A DNA stretch of 21,099 nucleotides from Treponema sp. (GCA_031266095.1 JAISBR010000155.1:1-21099), one strand, 5' to 3'. Positions 1 through 7,017 are shown, numbered from the stretch's first letter. Notes: generated from the sequence alone by a model not told the origin. Program-made: numbers and translations.

Positions 1-100
1 CGCGGCTCGGGCCTATTTCGCGGTCCCCCGCACGGTCTGCCCGCCCCCGCCCCGGGGGGGGGGGGGCAGCTATTTTGAAATATACACCACGATCGGTCAT
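1..100 (-). CDS. 5' end of unidentified gene with poly-C tract (partial)
   Basis: An ATG at 100-98 is preceded by AAGGAG (113-108) with 7 bases of spacing and by a promoter at 162-134, so this looks like a genuine gene start running off the left edge. The visible product begins MTDRGVYFKIAAPPPPG and then becomes arginine- and glycine-rich. Codons 12-16 cross a run of 13 C on the coding strand (13 G at 54-66), so gain or loss of one base would change the frame. Only about 33 codons are visible and the family cannot be recognised. The basic, low-complexity residues after the tract could be read out of frame, in which case the gene may be in an OFF phase here, or the ORF may be spurious. Confidence 0.45.
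   Translation of the reverse strand, partial: MTDRGVYFKIAAPPPPGRGRADRAGDREIGPSR
54..66. repeat. Homopolymer G13 tract
   Basis: Thirteen consecutive G on the plus strand, directly preceded by C4 (50-53). It lies inside the first 16 codons of the putative minus-strand gene. Long poly-G/C runs are prone to slipped-strand length change, and they are also error-prone in sequencing, so the exact length is uncertain. Confidence 0.9.
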
Positions 101-133
101 AATTGCACTCCTTGCAAAAGTCGTAATAACCAT

Positions 134-162
134 ATAATAGCGTGCTTTTCCGAAAATTTCAA
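134..162 (-). promoter_or_regulatory. Sigma70-type promoter for left-edge gene
   Basis: Read on the minus strand, TTGAAA (162-157) and TATTAT (139-134) are separated by exactly 17 bases. Transcription would start near 127, giving a leader of about 27 nt that contains AAGGAG at 113-108 before the ATG at 100. The combination of all three signals at correct spacings supports the partial gene. Confidence 0.6.
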
Positions 163-163
163 G

Positions 164-342
164 TTTTTTAAGCGTATAAAGCGTAATTTCCCCATAAATA
201 GTTCATTCGAAACACCAACCGCCCGCGTGGAGCGTCCGCCGCTGCCGGGGCGCGCCCGTTTTCCCCCAATACCGTTCCCCGGTCCGCGCGGCAACGCCCA
301 GCCTTTCCGCCGCCGCCCTCTGAGCCAACATAGCTCTATTGA
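164..342. other. Non-coding stretch between promoter and arrays
   Basis: No credible ORF, RNA gene or terminator was seen. 225-320 is strongly GC-rich and low in complexity, while 164-215 is AT-rich. A degenerate unit of the 23-bp array may begin near 320. Confidence 0.5.
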
Positions 343-595
343 GACACCCAGCCTGGGTGTGTCTCTGCACATAGTCTATGTGTGTACAGACACATAGCTT
401 ATGTGTGTACAGACACATAGCTTATGTGTGTCTAGACACATGGCCTATGTGCGTCAAGACACATGGCCTATGTGCGTCCAGACACATAGCCTATGTGCGT
501 CCAGACACATGGCCTATGTGCGTCCAGACACATGGTCTATGTGCGTCCAGACACATGGTCTATGTGTGTCTCAACACGCAGGCTATAGGGCGAGT
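343..595. repeat. Tandem array of 23-bp palindromic units (about 11)
   Basis: Units start at 343, 366, 389, 412, 435, 458, 481, 504, 527, 550 and 573, a constant 23-bp step. The typical core is CACATAGCCTATGTG or its G-T wobble form CACATGGCCTATGTG, flanked by GA and CGTC/TGTC. Each unit is therefore a dyad, and its RNA would fold into a 7-bp hairpin. The first unit has CACCCAGCCTGGGTG, in which both arms changed together. The second (366) and last (573) units are degenerate. There are no unique spacers, so it is not a CRISPR. It is open in several frames only because the units lack stop codons. Confidence 0.9.
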
Positions 596-817
596 GGGGT
601 CCAGGCTACACCCCGATGGGGTCTAGGCTACACCCCGATGGGGTCTAAGCTACACCCCGATGGGGTCCAGGCTACACCCCGATGGGGTCTAGGCTACACC
701 CCGATGGGGTCCAGGCTACACCCCGTCGGGGTCCAGGCTACACCCCGATGGGGTCCAGGCTATACCCCGGCGGGGTCCAGGCTATACCCCGGTGAGAGTC
801 CAGGCTACACCACCCTT
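596..817. repeat. Tandem array of 22-bp palindromic units (about 10)
   Basis: Units beginning GGGGT start at 596, 618, 640, 662, 684, 706, 728, 750 and 772, a constant 22-bp step, with a degenerate unit near 795. The typical unit is GGGGTCTAGGCTACACCCC plus GAT. It is an imperfect dyad, and in the other register ACCCC-GAT-GGGGT gives a very stable hairpin with a 3-base loop that varies (GAT, GTC, GGC). It directly abuts the 23-bp array; both centre on an AGGCT/AGCCT core although their arms differ. Confidence 0.9.
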
Positions 818-832
818 CGGGGCTACCCTTGA

Positions 833-970
833 CCCACAGCTCGAGGCATAATTACACTGTGCCGCCAAGAGGAGTTACCGCGAAGTAGAAGAAGTCGAAT
901 AGGTTTTTGCTCTCAGGTCCCTTTTTTCTCTTCATTACTTTGACTTATGCGACTTTGCGGTTAGAAATTC
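833..970. other. Non-coding stretch upstream of def
   Basis: No ORF, RNA gene or clear terminator is supported here. It carries a pyrimidine-rich run (917-935) but no stem before it. The two recognisable elements of this gap, a palindrome and an IS-end-like motif, lie just to the right. Confidence 0.5.
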
Positions 971-996
971 TTCCAAAACCTGGTAGTTTCCTGGAA
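971..996. repeat. Dispersed palindrome, copy 1
   Basis: Inverted repeat with arms TTCCA (971-975) and TGGAA (992-996), with AAAC and GTTT pairing just inside. It resembles the palindromes at 3680-3703 and 16788-16815 in its TTCCAAAAC start and GAAC end. All three are intergenic and lie upstream of a gene. Confidence 0.55.
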
Positions 997-1001
997 CATG
1001 A

Positions 1002-1017
1002 AAGTTAAACGCCTATG
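1002..1017 (-). mobile_element. Insertion-sequence end-like motif (possible relic)
   Basis: AAGTTAAACGCCTATG matches, apart from one extra A, the reverse complement of 20984-20998 at the edge of the IS4-like element on the right of this window. Its orientation is that of the far end of a plus-oriented copy. No transposase remnant is visible to its left, so it is either a solo end left by a decayed element or a chance match. Confidence 0.4.
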
Positions 1018-1034
1018 CCCTGCCGGAAGGACAA

Positions 1035-1063
1035 TTGCGCTTTGCGCCCGGTTTTTGTACACT
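1035..1063 (+). promoter_or_regulatory. Possible def promoter
   Basis: TTGCGC (1035-1040) and TACACT (1058-1063) are 17 bases apart. Transcription would start at about 1070, next to the ATG at 1071. The match is modest. The same TTG could instead be a start codon, because GGAAGG at 1025-1030 lies 4 bases upstream of it. Confidence 0.35.
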
Positions 1064-1070
1064 TGATATT

Positions 1071-1556
1071 ATGGAGATCCTCAGCTTCGAAAATGAACTG
1101 CTCCGCCGGAAAGCGGAACCGGTGGTAAAAATAGACGGCGAACTGGCGAAAACCGCCCTTGAGATGCTCGATGCCCTCAAGGAGGGGAACGGAGTAGGAC
1201 TGGCCGGTCCGCAGGTGGGCCTTTCGGAACGTATCTTCGTGGTTCATATTGAGGGAGATGTGCCCCGCGTCTTTATTAATCCGTCGATTTTGGAAACTTC
1301 TAAGGAAACGATTAAATACGAGGAAGGCTGTCTCTCGGTCCCCGGCGTTTGGGCCGATGTGACGCGGCCGAAAGCGGTGAAAATACAGGCGTGGAACGAA
1401 AAAGGCCGGCCCTTTACCCTGGAAACCGAAGGAATCCTCGCGCGGGTCATTCTCCACGAGTACGATCATCTGGAGGGTGTTCTGTTTATTGATCGCCTGC
1501 CTGAGTCGAAACGGAACAGGATACTGGCGAAGCTCAACAGGACGGCCACGGCTTGA
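1071..1556 (+). CDS. def: Peptide deformylase
   Basis: Removes the formyl group from the N-terminal methionine of new proteins in the cytoplasm. All three signature motifs of this metalloenzyme are present in 161 aa: GVGLAGPQ (41-48), EGCLS (85-89, metal ligand Cys87) and HEYDH (129-133, metal ligands His129 and His133, catalytic Glu130). The first motif has Gly-Pro before the Gln where Ala is more usual. The ATG at 1071 was chosen because MEIL... aligns with the usual N-terminus of the family; there is no SD before it. A TTG at 1035 with a GGAAGG site would add 12 residues. The stop overlaps the fmt start by 4 bases (TTGA), so fmt is probably translationally coupled. Function is secure; the start is less so. 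Confidence 0.95.
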   Translation: MEILSFENELLRRKAEPVVKIDGELAKTALEMLDALKEGNGVGLAGPQVGLSERIFVVHIEGDVPRVFINPSILETSKETIKYEEGCLSVPGVWADVTRPKAVKIQAWNEKGRPFTLETEGILARVILHEYDHLEGVLFIDRLPESKRNRILAKLNRTATA

Positions 1557-2542
1557 GGATACTATTCGCGGGAAGCCCCGCCATCGCGGTTCCCGCCCTG
1601 GAGGCGGTCTTCGCGTTAAGCGCGGATCACCGGGATGGTTCCCGCGGTTTTGAGCTTGCCGGGCTGCTTACCAATCCGGACAGTCCCCGAGGGCGGCGCG
1701 GGGAAGCTGTTCCCACCGAGCTTGCCGCCGCGGCGGAACGGCTCGCGGCCGCGGGAAAAGCGCCTGTCCCGGCGCTCAAGCCGGAGAAACTCGACGCCGA
1801 AGCCCGGCGGCTGGCGGCGGCCCTGGAGCCGGACCTGCTTGTTTCCTTTGCCTATGGCCGCATCTTCGGCCCGAAATTCCTCTCGCTCTTTCCGCTGGGG
1901 GGGATCAACATACACCCGAGCCTCCTCCCCAAATACCGGGGGCCCACCCCCATTCAGGCCGCGATCCTGAACCGGGAACGGGAAACGGGGATTACCATCC
2001 AGAAACTGGCCCTGGAAATGGACGCCGGCGATATCCTGGCCCAGGAACGTTTCCCCCTCAACGGCCGGGAAACCGCCGCCGGCCTGAGCGAAATCATGGC
2101 GCGGAAAGCCGCGGATCTGCTGCCCGCTGTGCTCAGGGGCATCGCCGAAGAAACCCTCCGGGCCCGGCCGCAGGACCCCGGCGGGGTAAGCCGCTGCGCG
2201 CTCATCGCCAAGGAAGCGGGCCTTATTGACTGGACCAAAAGCGCGCCGGAAATCGACGCCCGGATCCGGGCCTTTGATCCCTGGCCGCTGTCCTGGACCA
2301 CGCATGGGGAACGCCGGCTTTTTATACTGAAGGCCGAGCCCCTGGACGACGCGGCCGCGCCGGCCCCGCCGGGCCGGGTCTTGGGCATAGACAAGGAGCG
2401 GGGTATACTGATACAAACGGGGAAAGGGACGCTGGCTGCGGCGGCGCTGCAATACCAGGCAAAAAAAGCCCAGGACTGGCGGACCTTTTTGAACGGCGCC
2501 CGGAATTTTATCGGGTGCCGGCTGGGAGTTGTAAAGGAATAA
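1553..2542 (+). CDS. fmt: Methionyl-tRNA formyltransferase
   Basis: Transfers a formyl group from 10-formyltetrahydrofolate to Met-tRNA(fMet), making the initiator that def later deformylates. At 329 aa it has the usual length. The catalytic triad is visible as Asn119 and His121 in GGINIHPSLLPKYRG and Asp157 in EMDAGD, with the Asn-to-Asp distance of 38 residues found in the E. coli enzyme. The formyl-donor domain covers about residues 1-200 and the tRNA-binding C-terminal domain about 210-310. The start is TTG at 1553, inside the TTGA overlap with the def stop. PTPIQ replaces the common AAPIQ after the LLP loop. The matching initiator tRNA lies at 7306-7378. Confidence 0.95.
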   Translation: MRILFAGSPAIAVPALEAVFALSADHRDGSRGFELAGLLTNPDSPRGRRGEAVPTELAAAAERLAAAGKAPVPALKPEKLDAEARRLAAALEPDLLVSFAYGRIFGPKFLSLFPLGGINIHPSLLPKYRGPTPIQAAILNRERETGITIQKLALEMDAGDILAQERFPLNGRETAAGLSEIMARKAADLLPAVLRGIAEETLRARPQDPGGVSRCALIAKEAGLIDWTKSAPEIDARIRAFDPWPLSWTTHGERRLFILKAEPLDDAAAPAPPGRVLGIDKERGILIQTGKGTLAAAALQYQAKKAQDWRTFLNGARNFIGCRLGVVKE

Positions 2543-2543
2543 C

Positions 2544-3566
2544 ATGGGTTTTATCAGATTCGATCTGGACTCTGTCGAAGAATATGTGGCGAACCACCTC
2601 AGGCTCTTCATTTCCATGGCGGTGGGCATCCTCATTTTTGTGGGGATCATCGCGGTATCGGTCTTTTTCATGTCGGTCCGGGGGGCCGAGCAGACTATGG
2701 TCCCCGATGTGCGCGGCAAGGACCTGACCGAGGCGATGCTGGAATTGCAGGTGAAGGAACTCTACCCCCGGCTCCAGCTCCGGTACTCCCAGTCCGCCCG
2801 GGACAAGGGTCTCATCCTGGAACAGGATCCCCCGGCGGGAACCATCGTCAAGGCAGGCCGCCGGATACGGCTGGTGGTCAGCCAGGGGGTGATGATCAGC
2901 AAGGTTGAAAATTACGTAGGCCAGAATATCGACGAGGTACGGATGGATTTACAGACACTCATCTCCTCATCGGGGGGGCAGCCGCTTCTGTCCCTGAAAG
3001 AGCCGCTGATGTATGATTACTCCGCCGAGCCGCCGGGCGCTGTCCTCAATCAGAAGCCGGAGCCGGGAACGGATATCTCAGGCCCGATGGCATTGGAATT
3101 CGTGGTGAGCCTGGGGCCGGAAGATGCGCTTGTCACGGCGCCCCAGCTCGAAGGGCTTTCCATCGCCGACGCGCTGGAACAGATCGGCGGAAGCGGAATC
3201 AAGTTCTCTTTTTCCCTGCAGGAAACCGGGCGCGGCGAACGGCCCGGGACGGTGATCTTCCAGAATCCCCCGCCAAACACCCGTGTGCCGGTAAATACTA
3301 CGGTCCGGCTCACCGCGACCATCCCGCCGGAACTGCCCGAGGGAGAGGTGTTCAGCCTTTTCCGTTATACAATACCGCAGAACCCCTATCCCCTGCCGGT
3401 TCGTCTTGAGGCCCTGCTTCCCGGCGGGGAGCGACTCCGGCTCATCAGCGTGGATTACTCAGGCGGCGAATTCACCGTACCCTATCGGCTCCCGGCGGGG
3501 AGTACTCTGGTGCTCTCCATGTTGAACCGGGAAATCTACCGGGAAACAGTAAGCGCGCTCCAATGA
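2544..3566 (+). CDS. Membrane-anchored PASTA-domain protein
   Basis: A 340-aa protein with a short cytoplasmic N-terminus, one membrane segment at about 21-45 (LFISMAVGILIFVGIIAVSV) and three PASTA repeats outside, at about 52-115, 117-190 and 193-262. Each repeat has the typical alternation of an AxxxL helix, a QDPPAGT-like turn and a RLVVSQG-like strand. PASTA modules bind peptidoglycan fragments or beta-lactams and usually belong to Ser/Thr kinases or penicillin-binding proteins; neither catalytic domain is present here, so it is probably a cell-wall-binding structural or sensing factor. The C-terminal 75 residues are a separate beta-rich tail. It starts 1 base after the fmt stop with AAAGGA before the ATG, so it is the third gene of the def-fmt operon. 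Confidence 0.85.
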   Translation: MGFIRFDLDSVEEYVANHLRLFISMAVGILIFVGIIAVSVFFMSVRGAEQTMVPDVRGKDLTEAMLELQVKELYPRLQLRYSQSARDKGLILEQDPPAGTIVKAGRRIRLVVSQGVMISKVENYVGQNIDEVRMDLQTLISSSGGQPLLSLKEPLMYDYSAEPPGAVLNQKPEPGTDISGPMALEFVVSLGPEDALVTAPQLEGLSIADALEQIGGSGIKFSFSLQETGRGERPGTVIFQNPPPNTRVPVNTTVRLTATIPPELPEGEVFSLFRYTIPQNPYPLPVRLEALLPGGERLRLISVDYSGGEFTVPYRLPAGSTLVLSMLNREIYRETVSALQ

Positions 3567-3568
3567 GC

Positions 3569-3592
3569 CCCGGCAAAACTAACCGGGTTTTG
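3569..3592 (+). terminator. Rho-independent terminator after PASTA gene
   Basis: CCCGG (3569-3573) and CCGGG (3583-3587) form a GC stem with a 9-base loop, followed at once by TTTTG. It begins 3 bases after the stop codon and would end the def-fmt-PASTA transcript. Confidence 0.6.
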
Positions 3593-3633
3593 TACGCGGC
3601 TCGATCGTACCGGATGATACCCCTGCCCCGGCG

Positions 3634-3662
3634 TTGAATTGTTCCCCTTAAATAAGTATATT
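3634..3662 (+). promoter_or_regulatory. Sigma70-type promoter for valS
   Basis: TTGAAT (3634-3639) and TATATT (3657-3662) are separated by exactly 17 bases. Transcription would begin near 3669, giving a leader of about 98 nt before valS that contains two inverted repeats. Confidence 0.65.
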
Positions 3663-3672
3663 GAATAATACC

Positions 3673-3710
3673 TGAGCCTATTCCAAAACTTCAGTTTTTG
3701 AACAGGCTCA
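3673..3710 (+). repeat. Long hairpin containing dispersed palindrome, copy 2
   Basis: TGAGCCT (3673-3679) pairs with AGGCTCA (3704-3710), and the pairing continues inward through TTCCAAAACT against AGTTTTTGAA with few mismatches. The inner part (3681-3703) is the same palindrome type as at 971-996 and 16788-16815. If the promoter at 3634 is right, this hairpin starts about 4 nt into the valS mRNA. Confidence 0.75.
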
Positions 3711-3717
3711 CCTGCTG

Positions 3718-3731
3718 AAACCGTACGGTTT
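3718..3731 (+). repeat. Perfect 14-bp palindrome in valS leader
   Basis: AAACCGTACGGTTT reads the same on both strands. It lies between the leader hairpin and the valS SD and could be an operator half-site pair or a second RNA stem. There is no poly-T tract after it adequate for a terminator. Confidence 0.6.
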
Positions 3732-3766
3732 TGGCTTGAGACGGTGAGGAGCATAGAGGAGCGTCA

Positions 3767-6448
3767 ATGAAGGCGATTGAACTGGCGAAAGCGTATGACC
3801 CTAAAACCTTTGAGAACCGGATCTATGCCCTTTGGAAAGAGCAAGGCGCTTTTAGGCCGGAAGCAGCGAAAAGCGACGCAGCGCCTTTTGTCATTGTAAT
3901 TCCGCCGCCCAATGTTACCGGAGTACTTCATCTGGGCCACGGCCTTAACAACAGCCTGCAGGACGTGTCGGTCCGCTTCCACCGTATGCGCGGGGTTCCG
4001 GTGCTCTGGCTGCCCGGTACCGATCACGCGGGGATCGCCACCCAGCACGTGGTGGAACGCCGGCTCAAAGAGCGGGGCAAAAGCCGGCACGATTTGGGCC
4101 GGGAAAAATTCCTTGAGGAAACCTGGAAAGTCAAGAACGAGCATCACGCCGTTATCTCCGAACAGTTAGCCCGGATCGGCGCCAGCGTGGACTGGTCCAG
4201 AGAGCGGTTTACCATGGACGAGGGCCTGTCCCGCGCGGTGCGGGAAGTCTTTGTTACCCTCTACGAGCGGGATCTGCTTTACAAGGGGAATTATCTGGTC
4301 AACTGGTGCACTTCCTGCGGTACCGCCCTGGCCGACGACGAGGTAGAGCACGAGGACACGCCGGGGAAGATGTACCACCTGCGCTATTATTTTTCCGGCG
4401 GCGCGGCCGGTAGCGGCGCGGGTTATGTGGAGCTTGCCACCACCCGGCCGGAGACCCTTCTGGGCGATACCGCCGTGGCGGTCCACCCTGAAGATGAGCG
4501 CTACGCGGCCCTGGCGGGTAAAACGGTGCGGCTCCCGCTCACGGACCGGGACATCCCCGTGGTTTTTGACGCCTATGTGGATCGGGCTTTCGGAACCGGC
4601 GTGGTGAAGATCACCCCCGCCCATGATCCCAACGACTGGGATATTGCCGGGCGGCACGGACTGCCGGTGATCAATATCCTCAATCCCGACGGGACCCTCA
4701 ACGCTGAAGTTCCCGAAAAATACCGGGGCATGACGGTGATGCGGGCCCGCGCCGCGGTGCTTGAGGATCTCAAGGCCGGCGGCTGGTACATCAAAGAGGA
4801 AGATATCAGCCATGCGGTCGGTCACTGTTACCGCTGTCACACCATGATCGAGCCTTTCCTTTCGGAGCAGTGGTTTGTCAGGATGAAGCCCCTGGCGGAA
4901 AAGGCCCTCGCGTCATGGCGGCGGGGGGAAATCGTTTTCTACCCCCCCAAATGGGAAAACACATACCGGCACTGGCTTGAAAATATCCGGGACTGGTGCG
5001 TCAGCCGCCAGCTCTGGTGGGGCCACCGTATCCCCGCCTGGGACTGTAAGGACTGCGGCAAAACCTCGGTTTCCAGGACCGATCTTTCCGCCTGCCCTCA
5101 CTGCGGTTCTCAAAACATTGAGCAGGACCCGGACGTGCTTGATACCTGGTTTTCAAGCTGGCTCTGGCCTTTCAGTACCCTGGGCTGGCCTGAGCAAACC
5201 GCCGACTTTGCCGCCTACTATCCTACCACCGCCCTCGTAACCGCCTATGATATTATCTTCTTCTGGGTGTCCCGGATGATCATGGCGGGGCTTGAGTTCA
5301 CCGGCAAGGCGCCGTTTCGGGACATTTATATTCACGGCCTGGTACGGGACAAGCAGGGCCGCAAAATGAGTAAGAGTCTTGGCAATGGCCTTGACCCCCT
5401 GGAATTAGTCGATGAGTTCGGCGCCGACGCCTTGAAGTTTACCCTGGCGTTTATGTGCGCCCAGGGTCAGGACTTGCTGGTTGACAAAGAGTCATTCAAG
5501 ATGGGTTCCAAATTTGCCAACAAGGTCTGGAACGCCAGCCGTTATATTCTGATGAATCTTGAAGGCCGGGAATGGATACATGATCCGGGCCTGCTCCCGG
5601 TGGACAAGTGGATTTATTCCCGGCTTAACAGCGCCGCCAAGGCTATGGAAGAAGCCTTTCTCTCCTACCGCTACAACGACGCGGCCCAGACGGCTTACGA
5701 ATATTTCTGGAACGATTTTTGCGATTGGTATGTGGAAGCCACGAAACTCTCGATGAAGGGCCAAAATACGGCGGAAAAAGACCGGGCCCTTACGGTACTG
5801 CTGGATGTGCTTGCCGAGTCCCTGCGCCTGCTCCATCCCCTGCTGCCCTTTGTGACCGAGGAAATCTACGGTAAGCTGCCTAACGCGCGGGAACTCCTCA
5901 TTACCTCGCCGTATCCCAAATACGATGAAAAACGTCATGATCCGTCCGCGGAGCGGGATTGTATCTTCCTGCGGGAGCTGGTCCGCATAGTTCGTACCCT
6001 GCGAGCCGAATGTGCGATTGCCCCGGAGAAGAAGCTGCGGGTCCTGGCGCGGACCGGCGGGGACCATGAGCAAACGCTCAGGCAGAATGAGGAACTGGTG
6101 AAGCTGCTCACGGGAACCGGAGAAATGGAAATTTGCGCCGGTGTTTCAGACAATATGAGCGCCGGGGGCGGTGAAAGTAAACGTCCGGCGGGTTCCATCG
6201 GCCTTGTAGGCGCCGGCTTTGAGGTCTTTGTGTTTATCGCCGAGGCGGTGGATACTGCCGCGCTGAAACAGAAATTAGGCAAAGACCTGGAACGGGATCG
6301 AAAATTCATCCAGGGGCTGCGGGCGAAACTGGCAAATGAGCAGTTTATAAAGAACGCGCCCGCCGAACTGGCAGCCGCTGAAAAGGTGAAGCTGGAAGAA
6401 TCTCTCAAACGGACAGACAAGATTGAATCTTATCTGCGGGATCTGTAG
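3767..6448 (+). CDS. valS: Valyl-tRNA synthetase
   Basis: Class I aminoacyl-tRNA synthetase that charges tRNA-Val in the cytoplasm. The 893-aa protein has PPPNVTG then HLGH at 55-58 (HIGH motif), a CP1 editing domain at about 190-350, two Cys-rich metal-binding stretches (CTSCG and CKDC...CPHC), KMSKS at 533-537, an anticodon-binding helical domain at about 600-740 and the C-terminal coiled-coil arm typical of ValRS at about 825-893. AGAGGA lies 6 bases before the ATG. The TTEH-type editing site and the catalytic core show no damage. It has its own promoter and a leader of about 98 nt. The HD-domain gene follows 14 bases downstream and is probably co-transcribed. A tRNA-Val gene is in the same window (16693). 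Confidence 0.97.
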   Translation: MKAIELAKAYDPKTFENRIYALWKEQGAFRPEAAKSDAAPFVIVIPPPNVTGVLHLGHGLNNSLQDVSVRFHRMRGVPVLWLPGTDHAGIATQHVVERRLKERGKSRHDLGREKFLEETWKVKNEHHAVISEQLARIGASVDWSRERFTMDEGLSRAVREVFVTLYERDLLYKGNYLVNWCTSCGTALADDEVEHEDTPGKMYHLRYYFSGGAAGSGAGYVELATTRPETLLGDTAVAVHPEDERYAALAGKTVRLPLTDRDIPVVFDAYVDRAFGTGVVKITPAHDPNDWDIAGRHGLPVINILNPDGTLNAEVPEKYRGMTVMRARAAVLEDLKAGGWYIKEEDISHAVGHCYRCHTMIEPFLSEQWFVRMKPLAEKALASWRRGEIVFYPPKWENTYRHWLENIRDWCVSRQLWWGHRIPAWDCKDCGKTSVSRTDLSACPHCGSQNIEQDPDVLDTWFSSWLWPFSTLGWPEQTADFAAYYPTTALVTAYDIIFFWVSRMIMAGLEFTGKAPFRDIYIHGLVRDKQGRKMSKSLGNGLDPLELVDEFGADALKFTLAFMCAQGQDLLVDKESFKMGSKFANKVWNASRYILMNLEGREWIHDPGLLPVDKWIYSRLNSAAKAMEEAFLSYRYNDAAQTAYEYFWNDFCDWYVEATKLSMKGQNTAEKDRALTVLLDVLAESLRLLHPLLPFVTEEIYGKLPNARELLITSPYPKYDEKRHDPSAERDCIFLRELVRIVRTLRAECAIAPEKKLRVLARTGGDHEQTLRQNEELVKLLTGTGEMEICAGVSDNMSAGGGESKRPAGSIGLVGAGFEVFVFIAEAVDTAALKQKLGKDLERDRKFIQGLRAKLANEQFIKNAPAELAAAEKVKLEESLKRTDKIESYLRDL

Positions 6449-6462
6449 ACTTTGGAGGGTAA

Positions 6463-7017
6463 ATGACTACCGATGAAATGCTCCGGCTGAAAGGGACTCA
6501 CCTCGCTCCATATATACAGCTTGCCACTATGCTTATCGGCAAGACCCGGGAGGGCGGCGGCAATATGTTCAGGCATCAGCTTGATACCATGGCGATCCTC
6601 ATTGACTACGGTTACATCGATTCGGCGCTCCTCAAAGCCGCTATTATCCATGATATATTTGAGGACATTCCCGACTTTAATCACAACCTGCTGCTCTCAA
6701 TCGATTATGAAAGCCATATAGTCTACGATTTGGTGCGGGAAGTGACCCGGCTGCCGGAGGAAACCAAGGCCGAATTCCTCACCCGCATCCATGAGTTCGG
6801 CTCCCGGCACGCTAAAGTGCTCAAGGTGGCGGATCGTATCTCCAACATGATTTCTCTGGGTTTTGTGATAAACATGGAATTTGTTGTCCGTTATACCGAC
6901 GAAACCGAGCGCTATATTTTTCCCATAGCCGAGATGGTGGACATGTCCATGCTCAGGGAGCTTAAATCACTGGTGGAATCCCGGCGGAAATATCCGGCAG
7001 ACTTTGCGAGGGTTTAA
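6463..7017 (+). CDS. HD-domain putative (p)ppGpp hydrolase
   Basis: A 184-aa single-domain protein of the RelA/SpoT hydrolase type. The metal ligands of the HD fold are all present: His38 (FRHQ), His63-Asp64 followed by Glu67-Asp68 (HDIFED) and Asp124 (VADRISN). The HDxxED form is characteristic of 3'-pyrophosphohydrolases acting on (p)ppGpp. No synthetase, TGS or ACT domain is attached, so it would be a small alarmone hydrolase. GGAGG is 4 bases before the ATG, and the gene lies 14 bases after valS, a suggestive place for an alarmone enzyme because uncharged tRNA triggers (p)ppGpp synthesis. Substrate specificity is inferred; another nucleotide phosphate is possible. Confidence 0.75.
   Translation: MTTDEMLRLKGTHLAPYIQLATMLIGKTREGGGNMFRHQLDTMAILIDYGYIDSALLKAAIIHDIFEDIPDFNHNLLLSIDYESHIVYDLVREVTRLPEETKAEFLTRIHEFGSRHAKVLKVADRISNMISLGFVINMEFVVRYTDETERYIFPIAEMVDMSMLRELKSLVESRRKYPADFARV

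Noticed and set aside
343..817. CRISPR array
   Set aside because: Units are contiguous 22-23 bp repeats with no unique spacers, and no cas gene is present.
378..832. Repeat protein encoded across the palindromic arrays
   Set aside because: The 23-bp and 22-bp periods shift frame each unit, several frames are open at once, there is no SD, and the predicted peptide only reflects the DNA period.
1616..2719. Long minus-strand ORF (367 codons) opposite fmt
   Set aside because: It lies opposite fmt, which has intact catalytic motifs; the product is low-complexity and typical of a GC-rich antisense shadow.
3669..3766. T-box riboswitch upstream of valS
   Set aside because: No T-box consensus (AGGGTGGnACCGCG) or antiterminator/terminator pair is present in the leader.
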